Shown here: positions 1 through 7,480 of the stretch, one piece after another | How positions within the stretch are numbered: position 1 is the stretch's first letter | How the letters are laid out: each line of letters starts with the position of its first letter | Assembly (NCBI GenBank): GCA_964630925.1 | Contig: CAZVZK010000104.1 | Span: 1-35,676, forward strand | From: RGDT01 sp964630925 | Lineage (GTDB): Bacteria > Planctomycetota > Planctomycetia > Gemmatales > Gemmataceae | Direction: 5' to 3' | Length of the DNA stretch: 35,676 bases | Program-made: the position numbers and the translations under genes | Notes under the pieces: model-generated | The model's input: only the letters and a program-made list of their open reading frames with translations | The model's database searches: none | Told to the model about the DNA's origin: nothing

Positions 1-40
1 ACCCCATTTTCATCATTCCGGGTGCCGCGCAGCGGCATGA

Positions 41-213
41 GGGACTGAAACGCAAGTTGTGCCCGGAGAGGCCCGATGCCGCACGATCAGCGCTGGTCTT
101 TCATTGCAGGGGGTTGCCTGGGGGGGTGCAATGCAATGCAATCCGACCCACCACTGGCCAGCCCCCTGTCTCCTTCCGTCCGACCTCGTCCCTGGCGGGA
201 CGGTTCCAGGAGA
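41..213. repeat. Dispersed intergenic repeat, copy A
   Basis: This stretch before the sigma-factor gene shares two blocks with 34182-34318. Block one (about 41-69, containing CAAGTTGTGCCCGGAGA) matches the reverse complement of 34194-34222. Block two (about 100-213, containing TGCAATGCAATGCAATC) matches 34209-34318 in the same orientation, including CCTGTCTCC and a G-rich run just before the TGCAAT array. No convincing gene lies in 1-291. The two copies are about 34 kb apart and both intergenic, so a dispersed repeat family is the simplest reading. A function is not evident. Confidence 0.6.
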
Positions 214-255
214 GGCAGATCGAAGTGACCCCTCGCGTTCCTACCGGCCGCTGGG

Positions 256-284
256 TATGATTCCCTCGTGCGCCTGATGGGAGG
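256..284 (+). promoter_or_regulatory. Possible -10 box and the RBS that sets the sigma-factor start
   Basis: TATGAT at 256-261 resembles a sigma70 -10 element, although no good -35 is seen. GGGAGG at 279-284 lies 7 bases before a TTG at 292. Together they favour 292 over the upstream GTG at 268 or ATG at 277: the GTG would fall at the expected transcription start, and neither codon has a ribosome binding site. Confidence 0.4.
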
Positions 285-291
285 GCCGGGC

Positions 292-1035
292 TTGGATACC
301 ACCGAGACGAAACAGCTCAACCAGATCGGCACGCTGTGGTCGGTCGTCCGCCGCGCCCACGCCGGGGCCGACGACGAGGCGCGGCAGGCGCGGCAGCGTC
401 TGCTGGAGCGCTACACGGGGGCCGTGCGCCGCTACCTGCTGGGGGCGCTGCGCGACGCCGAGGCCGCCGACGACCTGGCGCAGGACTTCGCGTGCCGCTT
501 CCTGGCGGGGTCGCTGGGGGGCGCGGACCAGTCGCGTGGGCGTTTCCGCGACTTCGTCAAGGGCGTGCTGTTCAACATGATCGCCGACTACCACAAGAAG
601 CGGTCGCGCGGGCCGCGGCAGATGGCGGAGGACGCTCCCGAGCCGGGGGCGGACTGCGCCCAGGCCGCCGAGCGCGACGCGGCGTTCACGCGTGGGTGGC
701 GCGAGGAGCTGCTCTCCCGCGCGTGGGAGGCGCTGCGGCGTCAGGAGCAGGACACGCGGCAGCCGTACCACACCGTGCTGCGGCTGCGGGCGGAGAAGCC
801 GCACCTGTCCAGCACGCAGCTCGCGGAGGAGCTGACGGTCAGCCTGGGGCGCGAATTGACGGCGCCGGGCGTGCGGAAGACGCTGGAGCGGGCGCGGGAC
901 GCCTTCGGGGACCTGTTGCTGGACGAGATCGCGCAGGGGCTGGACGCGCCGACGAGAGACCTGATCGAGGAGGAGCTGGCCGACCTGGGGCTGCTGGAAC
1001 AGTGCCGGGACGCCGTCGCACGCTGGAGGCCATGA
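292..1035 (+). CDS. ECF-type RNA polymerase sigma factor (planctomycete kinase-associated type)
   Basis: Predicted 247-residue sigma factor that would direct RNA polymerase to a dedicated promoter set. After an N-terminal LWSVVRRAH segment typical of planctomycete members, a region 2-like helix block runs through ERYTGAVRRYLLGAL, DDLAQDF and the basic FRDFVKGVLFNMIADYHKK. A C-terminal helix-turn-helix-like region 4 (LSSTQLAEELTVS, then VRKTLERARDAF) follows. The TTG at 292 is chosen because GGGAGG lies 7 bases upstream; GTG 268 and ATG 277 are in-frame alternatives. No anti-sigma gene is adjacent. Instead the stop codon overlaps the start of a Ser/Thr kinase (ATGA). In planctomycetes and actinobacteria some ECF groups are genetically linked to such kinases and are thought to be controlled by phosphorylation, so that mode of control is inferred here. 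Family assignment is confident; targets are unknown. Confidence 0.85.
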   Translation: MDTTETKQLNQIGTLWSVVRRAHAGADDEARQARQRLLERYTGAVRRYLLGALRDAEAADDLAQDFACRFLAGSLGGADQSRGRFRDFVKGVLFNMIADYHKKRSRGPRQMAEDAPEPGADCAQAAERDAAFTRGWREELLSRAWEALRRQEQDTRQPYHTVLRLRAEKPHLSSTQLAEELTVSLGRELTAPGVRKTLERARDAFGDLLLDEIAQGLDAPTRDLIEEELADLGLLEQCRDAVARWRP

Positions 1036-2942
1036 GCAAGCACGATCAGCCGACGGTGATGTCGTCATCGTCGCTCCGCACGCCGGAGGGCGACGCGGGC
1101 ACGGTGGCGCCGCCGCCGCTGGCCCCGCCGCCCGTGGGGGACGCGCCGCCGGCGCACCTGGCCGGCTTCCCGCGGGCCGGGCAGACGCTCGGCGACTTCC
1201 ACCTGCTGCGCATCCTCGGCTCGGGGGCGTTCGCCTGCGTGTACCTCGCGTGGCAGGGGTCGCTGGGCCGGCGGGTGGCGCTCAAGGTGTCGCGCAACAG
1301 GGGGCAGGAGGCGCAGACGCTGGCCCGCATGGAGCACGGGCACGTCGTCAGCGTGTTCAGCGAGGCGGTGGACGGCGAGCGCAACCTGCACCTGCTGGCG
1401 ATGCAGTACGTCCCGGGCGCCTCGCTGGAGGACGTGCTGGCCCATCTCGGGACGCTGCCGGAGGAGGCCCGCGACGGCAAGGCGATCCTGGCCTACCTCG
1501 ACTCGCGGCCCGGCGACACACCGGCACTCGACATCGCCGCCCTGCGCGGGCGCGAATTGCTGGCGACGCTGGACCACGTCGAGGCGGTGTGCTGGATCGG
1601 CGCCCGGCTGGCGGAGGCGTTGGCGCACGCCCACGCGCTGGGCATCCTGCACCGCGACGTGAAGCCGGCCAACGTGCTGATCAACCGCTACGGCATGCCC
1701 CTGCTGGCCGACTTCAACGTGGCGGCGGCGGAGGGGAGCGGCGGCATGGGCGGGACGCTGGCGTACATGGCGCCGGAGCATCTGGAGGCGTTCCGCACGG
1801 GGCGGCACGGCGCCGGCGAGGGGCCTGGGCCGGCGGCGGACCTGTACTCGCTCGGGGTGCTGCTGTACCAGCTCTACACGGGGCACCTGCCGCACCCGAC
1901 ACGCGAGGGGGTGACGCTGCACGAGGCCATCGGGCACCTGATCGAGGCGCGGCGGCGGGCCGTGCCGCCGATGTCGCGGCACGTCCCCGCGTCGCCGGAT
2001 CTCGAACGGCTGATGGCCCGCTGCCTGGCGCCGGCGCCGGAGGACCGGCACGCCGGGGCGGCGGACCTGGCGGCGGCGCTGGACAGCGCGCGGGAGATGC
2101 ACCGGGCGCGGGCCGAGATGCCCGTGGGCGGCGTGCTGTCGCGCTGGGCCGTCGAGAGCCCGTTCTGGTTCACGATCCTGCTGATCCCGCTGGTCCACGT
2201 CCTGGCGACCTTCGTGAACATCGCGTACAACGGCCTGCGGATCGTCAGCGACCTGACGCCGGAGCAGCAGCGGCTGTTCCCGTGGCTGATCGCGGCGTAC
2301 AACGCGGTGGCGTGGCCGGTGTGCCTGACGTTGTTCCTGCGTCCGGTGTTCCGCGTCTTCGGGGCGTACAACGCGATGGCGCGGGCGGGGCCGGTGGACG
2401 CGGGGGCGGTGGAGGCGGCGCGGCGCGAGGCGCTGACGCTGCCGGGGCTCCTGGCGCGGTACTCGTGCCTGGGCTGGCTGCCCGGCGGGGTGCTGTTCCC
2501 GCTGGCGCTCAACTTCGCCGGCCCGGTGGGGCCGATGGTGTACGGCAAGTTCGCGTTCTCGTTCCTGGTGGCGGGGCTGATCGCCATCGTGTACTCGGTG
2601 CTGCTGATGGAGCTGCTCGTGCTGCGGGTGATGTACCCGGCATTGTGGCCGGACGCGCGGGGGATGCGGCAGGCGGCGCGGGCGGAGCTGGGGCGCGAGG
2701 AGGCGCGTCTGTCGCGGCTGCAGATGCTGGCGGTGCTGATCCCGCTGGCGGGGGCGGTGCTGCTGGTGTCGGTGGGGCCGGATGAAGTTCGGGCTGGGGC
2801 TTTCACGCGCGAGGCGTACGCGGCGTTCCGCGTTCTGGTGGCGGGGCTTCTGGCAGCGGGGATGTTCGGCCTGGGGCTGGCGGTGACGGTGTCGGCGGAG
2901 CTGCGGCGGGTGGTCGCGGTGCTCACCGCCGAGGGGCGGTGA
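1032..2942 (+). CDS. Membrane-anchored Ser/Thr protein kinase with DFN in place of DFG
   Basis: Predicted 636-residue Hanks-type kinase. Residues 1-50 are a Pro/Ala-rich linker. The kinase domain spans about 55-365: glycine loop LGSGAFACVYLA, ATP-binding Lys85 in VALKV, catalytic loop HRDVKPANVL (207-216), metal-binding motif DFN at 227-229 and a YMAPEH activation-segment end. The usual DFG glycine is replaced by Asn, while the catalytic Asp and Lys are kept. The C-terminal half holds about six hydrophobic segments (near 378-400, 418-440, 478-500, 508-535, 560-580 and 600-625), so the kinase faces the cytoplasm and is anchored by a polytopic membrane domain that may sense a signal. Its ATG overlaps the sigma-factor stop by four bases, implying translational coupling and probably a shared pathway. 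Its 3' end overlaps the convergent ATPase gene by 20 bases. Confidence 0.9.
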   Translation: MSKHDQPTVMSSSSLRTPEGDAGTVAPPPLAPPPVGDAPPAHLAGFPRAGQTLGDFHLLRILGSGAFACVYLAWQGSLGRRVALKVSRNRGQEAQTLARMEHGHVVSVFSEAVDGERNLHLLAMQYVPGASLEDVLAHLGTLPEEARDGKAILAYLDSRPGDTPALDIAALRGRELLATLDHVEAVCWIGARLAEALAHAHALGILHRDVKPANVLINRYGMPLLADFNVAAAEGSGGMGGTLAYMAPEHLEAFRTGRHGAGEGPGPAADLYSLGVLLYQLYTGHLPHPTREGVTLHEAIGHLIEARRRAVPPMSRHVPASPDLERLMARCLAPAPEDRHAGAADLAAALDSAREMHRARAEMPVGGVLSRWAVESPFWFTILLIPLVHVLATFVNIAYNGLRIVSDLTPEQQRLFPWLIAAYNAVAWPVCLTLFLRPVFRVFGAYNAMARAGPVDAGAVEAARREALTLPGLLARYSCLGWLPGGVLFPLALNFAGPVGPMVYGKFAFSFLVAGLIAIVYSVLLMELLVLRVMYPALWPDARGMRQAARAELGREEARLSRLQMLAVLIPLAGAVLLVSVGPDEVRAGAFTREAYAAFRVLVAGLLAAGMFGLGLAVTVSAELRRVVAVLTAEGR

Positions 2943-4005
2943 CGGCCGTCTGCCCGTCCACCTTCTCCAGACGCACCGGCTCGGCGCCGCCCTTCTCGGC
3001 CAGCAGCGCCGCCAGACGCTCGGAGTGCGTCGTCACCCACACCTGCGACCGCGACGCCGCGGCGGCCAGCAGGTCGGCCAGGGCGGGCAGCAGGTCGGGG
3101 TGCAGGCTCGTCTCCGGCTCGTTGAACGCCAGCAGGCGCGGCGGACGGGGGCTCAGGAGCGCCGCGAGCAGGCAGAGGTAGTGCAGCGTGCCGTCGGACA
3201 GCTCGCGTGCCGAGAACGCCCGCCGGAACGGCGGCTGGTGCAGCGCGACGGCCAGCCGCGCCTCCTCGCCCCCGATGACGAGCACCGAGCCGGGGAACGC
3301 CGCGTCGACGGCCGCGTCGAGTGCCCGTCCGTCGCCGTTCTCGCGCACGGTCTGGAGCGCCGCCGCCAGGTCCGAACCGTCGTGGGCCAGTGCCCAGGTG
3401 CGGATGCCGGTGCGGGCCTGGCGCAGGGGCGATGCGGCGTCGGTGCGGAAGGCGTGGTAGAAGCGCCAGCCGGCGAATTCCATCGCGAGGGTGGACAGCG
3501 CCGGGAACGTGTGCGGCTCGCGGATCTGCGACAGCACCGACTCGCTCTGCGAAAGCTCCATCGGGTACAGGACGCGCCGGCCCTCGGCGTCACGCGCCCG
3601 CGCCGTGGCGTTGTCGCGCTCGAGCAGGGCGACGCGCGTCTTGCCATCCCGGAACCAGATCCGCTCCTCCTTCACCTCCGGGTCGAGGATGAACGCCGTC
3701 CGCGACGGGATCGGCACGCCGCACTGCAGCTCATACGAGAGGTCGCCCAGCCCGACGTTGACGACGAAGCGGGCGCGTTCGTTCTTCATGCGATCCCCGG
3801 CCCACAGCACGGACGGCATCCCGCCCTCCTCCGAGAGCGCCGCCGTGAACCGCCCGATGGCAGCCTGGCCGAGCAGCCACAGGGAGCGGTACAGGTTCGT
3901 CTTGCCGCAGCCGTTGGGCCCGACGACGACGTTGAGCGGCCCGGGCGTCAGGTCGAGCCGGCGGATGCTCCGGTAGCCGGCGACGTGCAGAGAGGTGATG
4001 GTCAT
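2923..4005 (-). CDS. AAA-type ATPase (RecF/SMC-like, COG4637 type)
   Basis: Predicted 360-residue ABC/SMC-like ATPase. The N-terminus (ITSLHVAGYRSIRRLDL) is the usual strand-turn entry of these proteins, followed by Walker A GPNGCGKTN (about 29-37). Near the C-terminus are a signature-like ARELSDGTLHYLCLLAALL segment and Walker B LLAFNEPETSLHPDLLPAL, then WVTTHSE with the switch His. It lacks the long coiled coil of true SMC or RecN proteins. Related proteins occur as stand-alone ATPases and in defence modules next to a nuclease. Here the only partner is the TIGR02996 gene 6 bases upstream, suggesting a two-gene transcript with coupled translation. Role unknown; no nuclease domain was recognised in the partner. 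Confidence 0.85.
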   Translation of the reverse strand: MTITSLHVAGYRSIRRLDLTPGPLNVVVGPNGCGKTNLYRSLWLLGQAAIGRFTAALSEEGGMPSVLWAGDRMKNERARFVVNVGLGDLSYELQCGVPIPSRTAFILDPEVKEERIWFRDGKTRVALLERDNATARARDAEGRRVLYPMELSQSESVLSQIREPHTFPALSTLAMEFAGWRFYHAFRTDAASPLRQARTGIRTWALAHDGSDLAAALQTVRENGDGRALDAAVDAAFPGSVLVIGGEEARLAVALHQPPFRRAFSARELSDGTLHYLCLLAALLSPRPPRLLAFNEPETSLHPDLLPALADLLAAAASRSQVWVTTHSERLAALLAEKGGAEPVRLEKVDGQTAVTAPRR

Positions 4006-4011
4006 GCCCCG

Positions 4012-5019
4012 TCACACCTTGCTGCCCTTCCAGCGCGGGAAAGTGCTGCTGGTGTCGAAGTCGGCCCGCTCGCCGAGGAGGCCACGCAGGGTGTCGCCCA
4101 TCGCGTGGGTGCGCAGCGACTCCCACTCGCCGTCCGCCAGCACGACGTGCCCGCCGATCAGGCCGAGCCACTGCAGCCGCGGCGTGTTCGGCCCCCAGGC
4201 CAGCCGCCGCCAGCCCTCCAACGGGATGTGGCAGCATCCGAGGTCGAGGTGCGTCAGCCGCGCCCAGCGCGGCGACTCGCCCAGCCGGGCCACGGCCTCC
4301 TCGCCCAGGCGGGCGAACGGGACGTGCAGCCTCGTCAGATCGGGGAAGGCGTCGCCGGCGATGAACGCCTCGACGGTGCCCTGTGGCAGCGGGTCGTCGT
4401 GCGTGCCGAACCCCAGGCCCAGCTCGGTCAGCCCCGCCAGTGGGCCGGGATGCGTGGCCAGCGCTCGCAGCTCGGCCTCCCACTCCTCCGACGAGCCGAC
4501 GTGCTCCAGCAGCAGGGAACGCAGTGACGCGGCATGCGGGACAATGCGGGTCAGCCATTTCGGTCCGAAGGAGCCGTCCATGCTCACGTCGAGCATCTCG
4601 GGGAGGATGCGCCCCGATTCGATGAGCGCCGCGACGGCATCGACCTCGGCCTCCTCCATCTCGTCGAAGCGCAGCAGCCGCAGCGGGTGCTTGCGGCTCC
4701 AACGCTCGATGGCGGCGGGGAAGCCGTCGTCGGGGCCCTCCACGTCGATGCCTTCGAGGAGGCCGCGACGGTACAGCACCTCGCCGGCGTGCCCGGCCAC
4801 GTCGCCGGCCCAGAAGGCGGCGTGCAGGCCGAGCAATTCGGCCTCGCGGCGGAGCATCTCCGGCGAGGCGTGGCCGGCGGCGATGGCGATCTGCAGGCGA
4901 ATGAGTTCGGCCCGCGGCTCGTCGCCGTTCTCGTCGAGCCAGTCGGCGTACACCAGGCGGGGCGCATCGTCCTCCGGATTCGCGATGATGTCGGCCAGGA
5001 ATCCGGGCTCGAGGTCCAT
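4012..5019 (-). CDS. TIGR02996-domain protein with LRR-like C-terminus
   Basis: Predicted 335-residue protein. The first 50 residues match the planctomycete repeat-companion domain TIGR02996: a FLADIIANPEDDAPRLVYADWLDE core followed by a charged RAELIRLQ helix. Family knowledge: this domain sits at the N-terminus of many paralogues in Gemmata-like genomes, usually before leucine-rich-like repeats, with no assigned function. The rest shows irregular leucine-rich segments (LRSLLLEHVG, LAGLTELGLGFG, FPDLTRLHVPF, LTHLDLGCCHI, LQWLGLIGG) compatible with a curved binding surface. No signal peptide, so probably cytoplasmic. It is the first gene of a pair with the ATPase 6 bases downstream; the start has only a weak AAGG four bases before the ATG. 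A protein-binding adaptor role is inference. Confidence 0.8.
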   Translation of the reverse strand: MDLEPGFLADIIANPEDDAPRLVYADWLDENGDEPRAELIRLQIAIAAGHASPEMLRREAELLGLHAAFWAGDVAGHAGEVLYRRGLLEGIDVEGPDDGFPAAIERWSRKHPLRLLRFDEMEEAEVDAVAALIESGRILPEMLDVSMDGSFGPKWLTRIVPHAASLRSLLLEHVGSSEEWEAELRALATHPGPLAGLTELGLGFGTHDDPLPQGTVEAFIAGDAFPDLTRLHVPFARLGEEAVARLGESPRWARLTHLDLGCCHIPLEGWRRLAWGPNTPRLQWLGLIGGHVVLADGEWESLRTHAMGDTLRGLLGERADFDTSSTFPRWKGSKV

Positions 5020-5093
5020 GCGCCTTCACTCGTGGCGGCGTGCCTCCTGGCCCGCCGTGATGGGGTCGACGAGCCGGGGGGCTCTCCACGGGG

Positions 5094-6032
5094 TCACTTC
5101 AGCAGGCTGCGCACCAGCACTTCCTTCGCCCTGTCGAACTCCGGGGCCCAGCGGATCTCCGGCTCGCCGTTGACCATGCAGTCGCGCACCTTCTCCAGGG
5201 TATTCTTCGCCATGTGCGGGCACTTGTTGCAGGCGCAGGTGATGCCCGGCACGGGGTGGAAGCGGTGGTGCGGGTTGAGCGTCTGCAGCCGCCACATCAT
5301 GTTCGCCTCGGTGGCGACGAGGAAGTCCTTCGGCTCCTTCATCGCTCCGACGTATCGCACCATCGCCTCGGTGCCGCCGACGAACTCCGAATGCTCGCGG
5401 ATGTTGGCGGGGCACTCGGGGTGGGCGATGGTGATGCTGCCGGGGATCTTCTTCTTCAGCGCCAGCAGGTCGCCGACGCTGAAGATCTCGTGGACGATGC
5501 ACGCCCCGTCCCACAGGATCATCTTGCGGCCGGTCACCTCGGCGAGGTACTGGCCGAGGTGGCGGTCGGGGACGAAGAGGATCTCGTGGTCCTCCGGCAC
5601 GCGGCGGATGATCTCCTCGGCGTTGCCGGAGGTGACGATCCAGTCCGAGAGGGCCTTCACCGCCGCGGTGGAGTTGATGTAGGTCACGGTCTGGAACTTG
5701 CGGCCGTTGATGCGGAGCATCTCCTGGAAGCGGGCCAGCTTCTCGGGCGGGGCGCTCTCGGCGAGGGAGCAGCCGGCGGCGAGGTCGGGCAGGAGGACGC
5801 GCTTGGACGGGTTGACGATCTTGGCCGTCTCGGCCATGAAGTGGACGCCGCAGAAGACGATGGTGCCGGTGGTGACCTTGGTGGCGGCGCGGGCGAGGTT
5901 GAGGCTGTCGCCGACCACGTCGGCGAGGTCCTGGACCTCGCCCTCCTGGTAGTAGTGGGCGAGGATGGTGGCGTCCTTCTCCTTCTTCAAGGAGAGAATC
6001 TCGTCTCGGAGGTCGGTCAGGACGGCGTTCAT
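5094..6032 (-). CDS. nadA: Quinolinate synthase
   Basis: Predicted 312-residue NadA, which condenses iminoaspartate with dihydroxyacetone phosphate to quinolinate in de novo NAD synthesis, using an oxygen-sensitive 4Fe-4S cluster. Visible signatures are AHYYQEGEVQDLADVVGDSL, FCGVHFMAETAK, and the three cluster cysteines in the expected places: AGCSLA (Cys88), HPECPANIREHSE (Cys207) and CNKCPHMAKNTLEKV (Cys271). Length fits the compact form of the family. The ATG at 6032 is chosen because AAGGGGAG lies just upstream and homologues start near it; an in-frame ATG at 6077 would add 15 unconserved residues. Neither nadB nor nadC is adjacent, so the pathway genes are dispersed. Function is secure. 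Confidence 0.95.
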   Translation of the reverse strand: MNAVLTDLRDEILSLKKEKDATILAHYYQEGEVQDLADVVGDSLNLARAATKVTTGTIVFCGVHFMAETAKIVNPSKRVLLPDLAAGCSLAESAPPEKLARFQEMLRINGRKFQTVTYINSTAAVKALSDWIVTSGNAEEIIRRVPEDHEILFVPDRHLGQYLAEVTGRKMILWDGACIVHEIFSVGDLLALKKKIPGSITIAHPECPANIREHSEFVGGTEAMVRYVGAMKEPKDFLVATEANMMWRLQTLNPHHRFHPVPGITCACNKCPHMAKNTLEKVRDCMVNGEPEIRWAPEFDRAKEVLVRSLLK

Positions 6033-6124
6033 CGGCGGCGCTCCCCTTGTTTTTACCGTGGCGTAGGGTGAACCCACTTGCCTATCACTTCATTCTACGG
6101 AGAGAGGGGGAGAAGGTTACACGG

Positions 6125-6340
6125 CCTCACCCCCCAACCCCCTCTCCAATGCGGCATTGGTAGCGACACAAATCTGAGCCTGATGGGAGACAATAGGGGA
6201 TGTCCAGAGGGGATGTCCACGGATGCGGAAAACGCTCGTGTTCAGAGGGGATGCCCGCCTGCCATCCCGGCTCTTCCCGGAACGCGGCGACATGCGAAGT
6301 TACCAATGCCGCTTCGGGGAGGGTGGCTGGGGGGTGGAGG
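6125..6340. repeat. Imperfect long inverted repeat with internal GGGGATGTCC direct repeats
   Basis: The 6033-6355 gap between nadA and the epimerase gene holds no convincing gene. Instead 6125-6166 and 6295-6340 form an imperfect inverted repeat about 42 bases long, both arms containing GCGGCATTGGTA in opposite orientations next to a C-rich or G-rich flank. The first arm contains a short palindrome, CCAATGCGGCATTGG. Between the arms lie three near-identical direct units: GGGGATGTCC twice (in 6193-6220) and GGGGATGCCC once (near 6247). It resembles a small non-coding repeat element or a large termination/processing structure after the epimerase gene. Part of this gap must also carry the nadA promoter. 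Confidence 0.5.
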
Positions 6341-6355
6341 GCACTCGCCCCCACA

Positions 6356-7393
6356 TCAGAACCGCCCGTCGCGCGACTCGAAGTGCGTCGGCTTCTCCAA
6401 CGACGACCCGCCACGCCGCACCCACTCCGCCACCCACGCCAGCATCTGCCCCACGCCCACACGCGGGTAGCCGTAGAGCCGATGGCCCATCTGGCCGTTG
6501 CTCAACACAGCGTCGGCCCCCTCCTCCCCCTCGAACGTGACGCCCCGCCCGAGCAGCCCGCCCATCTCCTCGGCGACACGGCGCACGCTCAACGTCTCCG
6601 GCCCGGCGAGGTTCACCACGAACGGCGGCGACGCCACCTGCGCGAAGGCGCACAGGGCCATCGCGTTGGCGTCGCCCTGCCACAGCGCGTTGAAGTGCCC
6701 CATCCCCAGGCCCACCGGCCGCCCCTCCCACACACGCCGCGCCACGTCCACCAGGACGCCGTACCGCATCTCCGTCGCGTAGTTCAGGCGCAGGATGGCC
6801 GTCGCCGTCCCCTGCGTGCGGCTGAGGTGTTCGAGCATGCGTTCGCGGCCCAGGCAGCTCATGGCGTACTCGCCGACGGGGCGGAGCGGGTCGTCCTCGC
6901 GCGAGCCGCCGAGGTGGACGGGCGACAGCCCGTAGACGTTCCCGGTCGAGAAGGCGACGAGCCGGCTGTCACGGTACCGCCGCGCGACGAGCGCCGGCAG
7001 GTGCGTGTTCATGGCCCAGGTCAGCGCCTCCTGGCCCGTCGAGCCGAACTTCATCCCGGTCATGAAGACGACGTTGGCGGCATCCGGCAGGGCGTCGAGC
7101 TGCCGCGGGTCGAGCAGGTCGCGGCGCACCGTCTCGACCCCGTGGGAGCGCAGCCAGGCCTCGTGCGCGGGGTTGGTGAACCGTGACACGCCGATGACCC
7201 GGCGCTTGACGCCTGCCACATCGGAGGCGCGGCGGGCCATGCGTGCCAGGGTCGGCCCCATCTTGCCGCCGACGCCGAGCAGCAGGATGTCGCCGTCCAG
7301 CCGCGACAGCGTCTCGCTGGCCAGGGCCGTCGGCTCGCTGAGGAGGCCGTCGAGCGCCTCGTCATCGAGCGAAAGCGGGAGACGTGTGGGCAT
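6356..7393 (-). CDS. NAD-dependent epimerase/dehydratase-like protein (extended SDR fold)
   Basis: Predicted 345-residue Rossmann-fold protein of the nucleotide-sugar epimerase/dehydratase superfamily. The dinucleotide-binding glycine motif is ILLLGVGGKMGPTLARMA (about 36-52), followed by a VIGVSRF second strand and FSTGNVYG (148-155) at the active-site Ser/Thr strand. The catalytic Tyr is probably Tyr176 in GEYAMSC, but the usual YxxxK lysine is replaced by Cys180, so classical SDR chemistry is uncertain. The start at 7393 is preferred over the in-frame ATG at 7426 because the latter overlaps the likely -10 box TACAAT of its own promoter, and GAGG lies 8 bases before 7393. Divergent from dprA. 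Substrate unknown; a sugar-nucleotide or related sugar substrate is likely from family membership. Confidence 0.75.
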   Translation of the reverse strand: MPTRLPLSLDDEALDGLLSEPTALASETLSRLDGDILLLGVGGKMGPTLARMARRASDVAGVKRRVIGVSRFTNPAHEAWLRSHGVETVRRDLLDPRQLDALPDAANVVFMTGMKFGSTGQEALTWAMNTHLPALVARRYRDSRLVAFSTGNVYGLSPVHLGGSREDDPLRPVGEYAMSCLGRERMLEHLSRTQGTATAILRLNYATEMRYGVLVDVARRVWEGRPVGLGMGHFNALWQGDANAMALCAFAQVASPPFVVNLAGPETLSVRRVAEEMGGLLGRGVTFEGEEGADAVLSNGQMGHRLYGYPRVGVGQMLAWVAEWVRRGGSSLEKPTHFESRDGRF

Positions 7394-7423
7394 GGGGCCG
7401 GCCTCGTGCGGGGGGCTGTCGGC

Positions 7424-7447
7424 CATTGTATGGCGGCCGCTACAATG
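7424..7447. promoter_or_regulatory. Inverted repeat carrying divergent TACAAT -10 boxes
   Basis: Between the divergent epimerase and dprA genes, CATTGTA (7424-7430) and TACAATG (7441-7447) form perfect 7-base arms around a ten-base centre containing GCGGCCGC. Each arm supplies a TACAAT -10-like hexamer pointing outward: 7441-7446 for dprA and 7430-7425 for the epimerase gene. No good -35 is seen at 17 bases for either direction. The arrangement could be a paired promoter or an operator overlapping both. Confidence 0.4.
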
Positions 7448-7480
7448 CCATCCCCAGCCCCGCCGCCGAGTGACAACGCC

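Noticed and set aside
23..37. Perfect 6-base hairpin TGCCGC-GCA-GCGGCA near the window start
   Set aside because: It is too short and lacks a T tract; the gene it might terminate lies outside the window, so no call is made.
268..291. GTG at 268 or ATG at 277 as start of the sigma factor
   Set aside because: Neither has a ribosome binding site, while TTG at 292 has GGGAGG at 7 bases and gives the family-like N-terminus.
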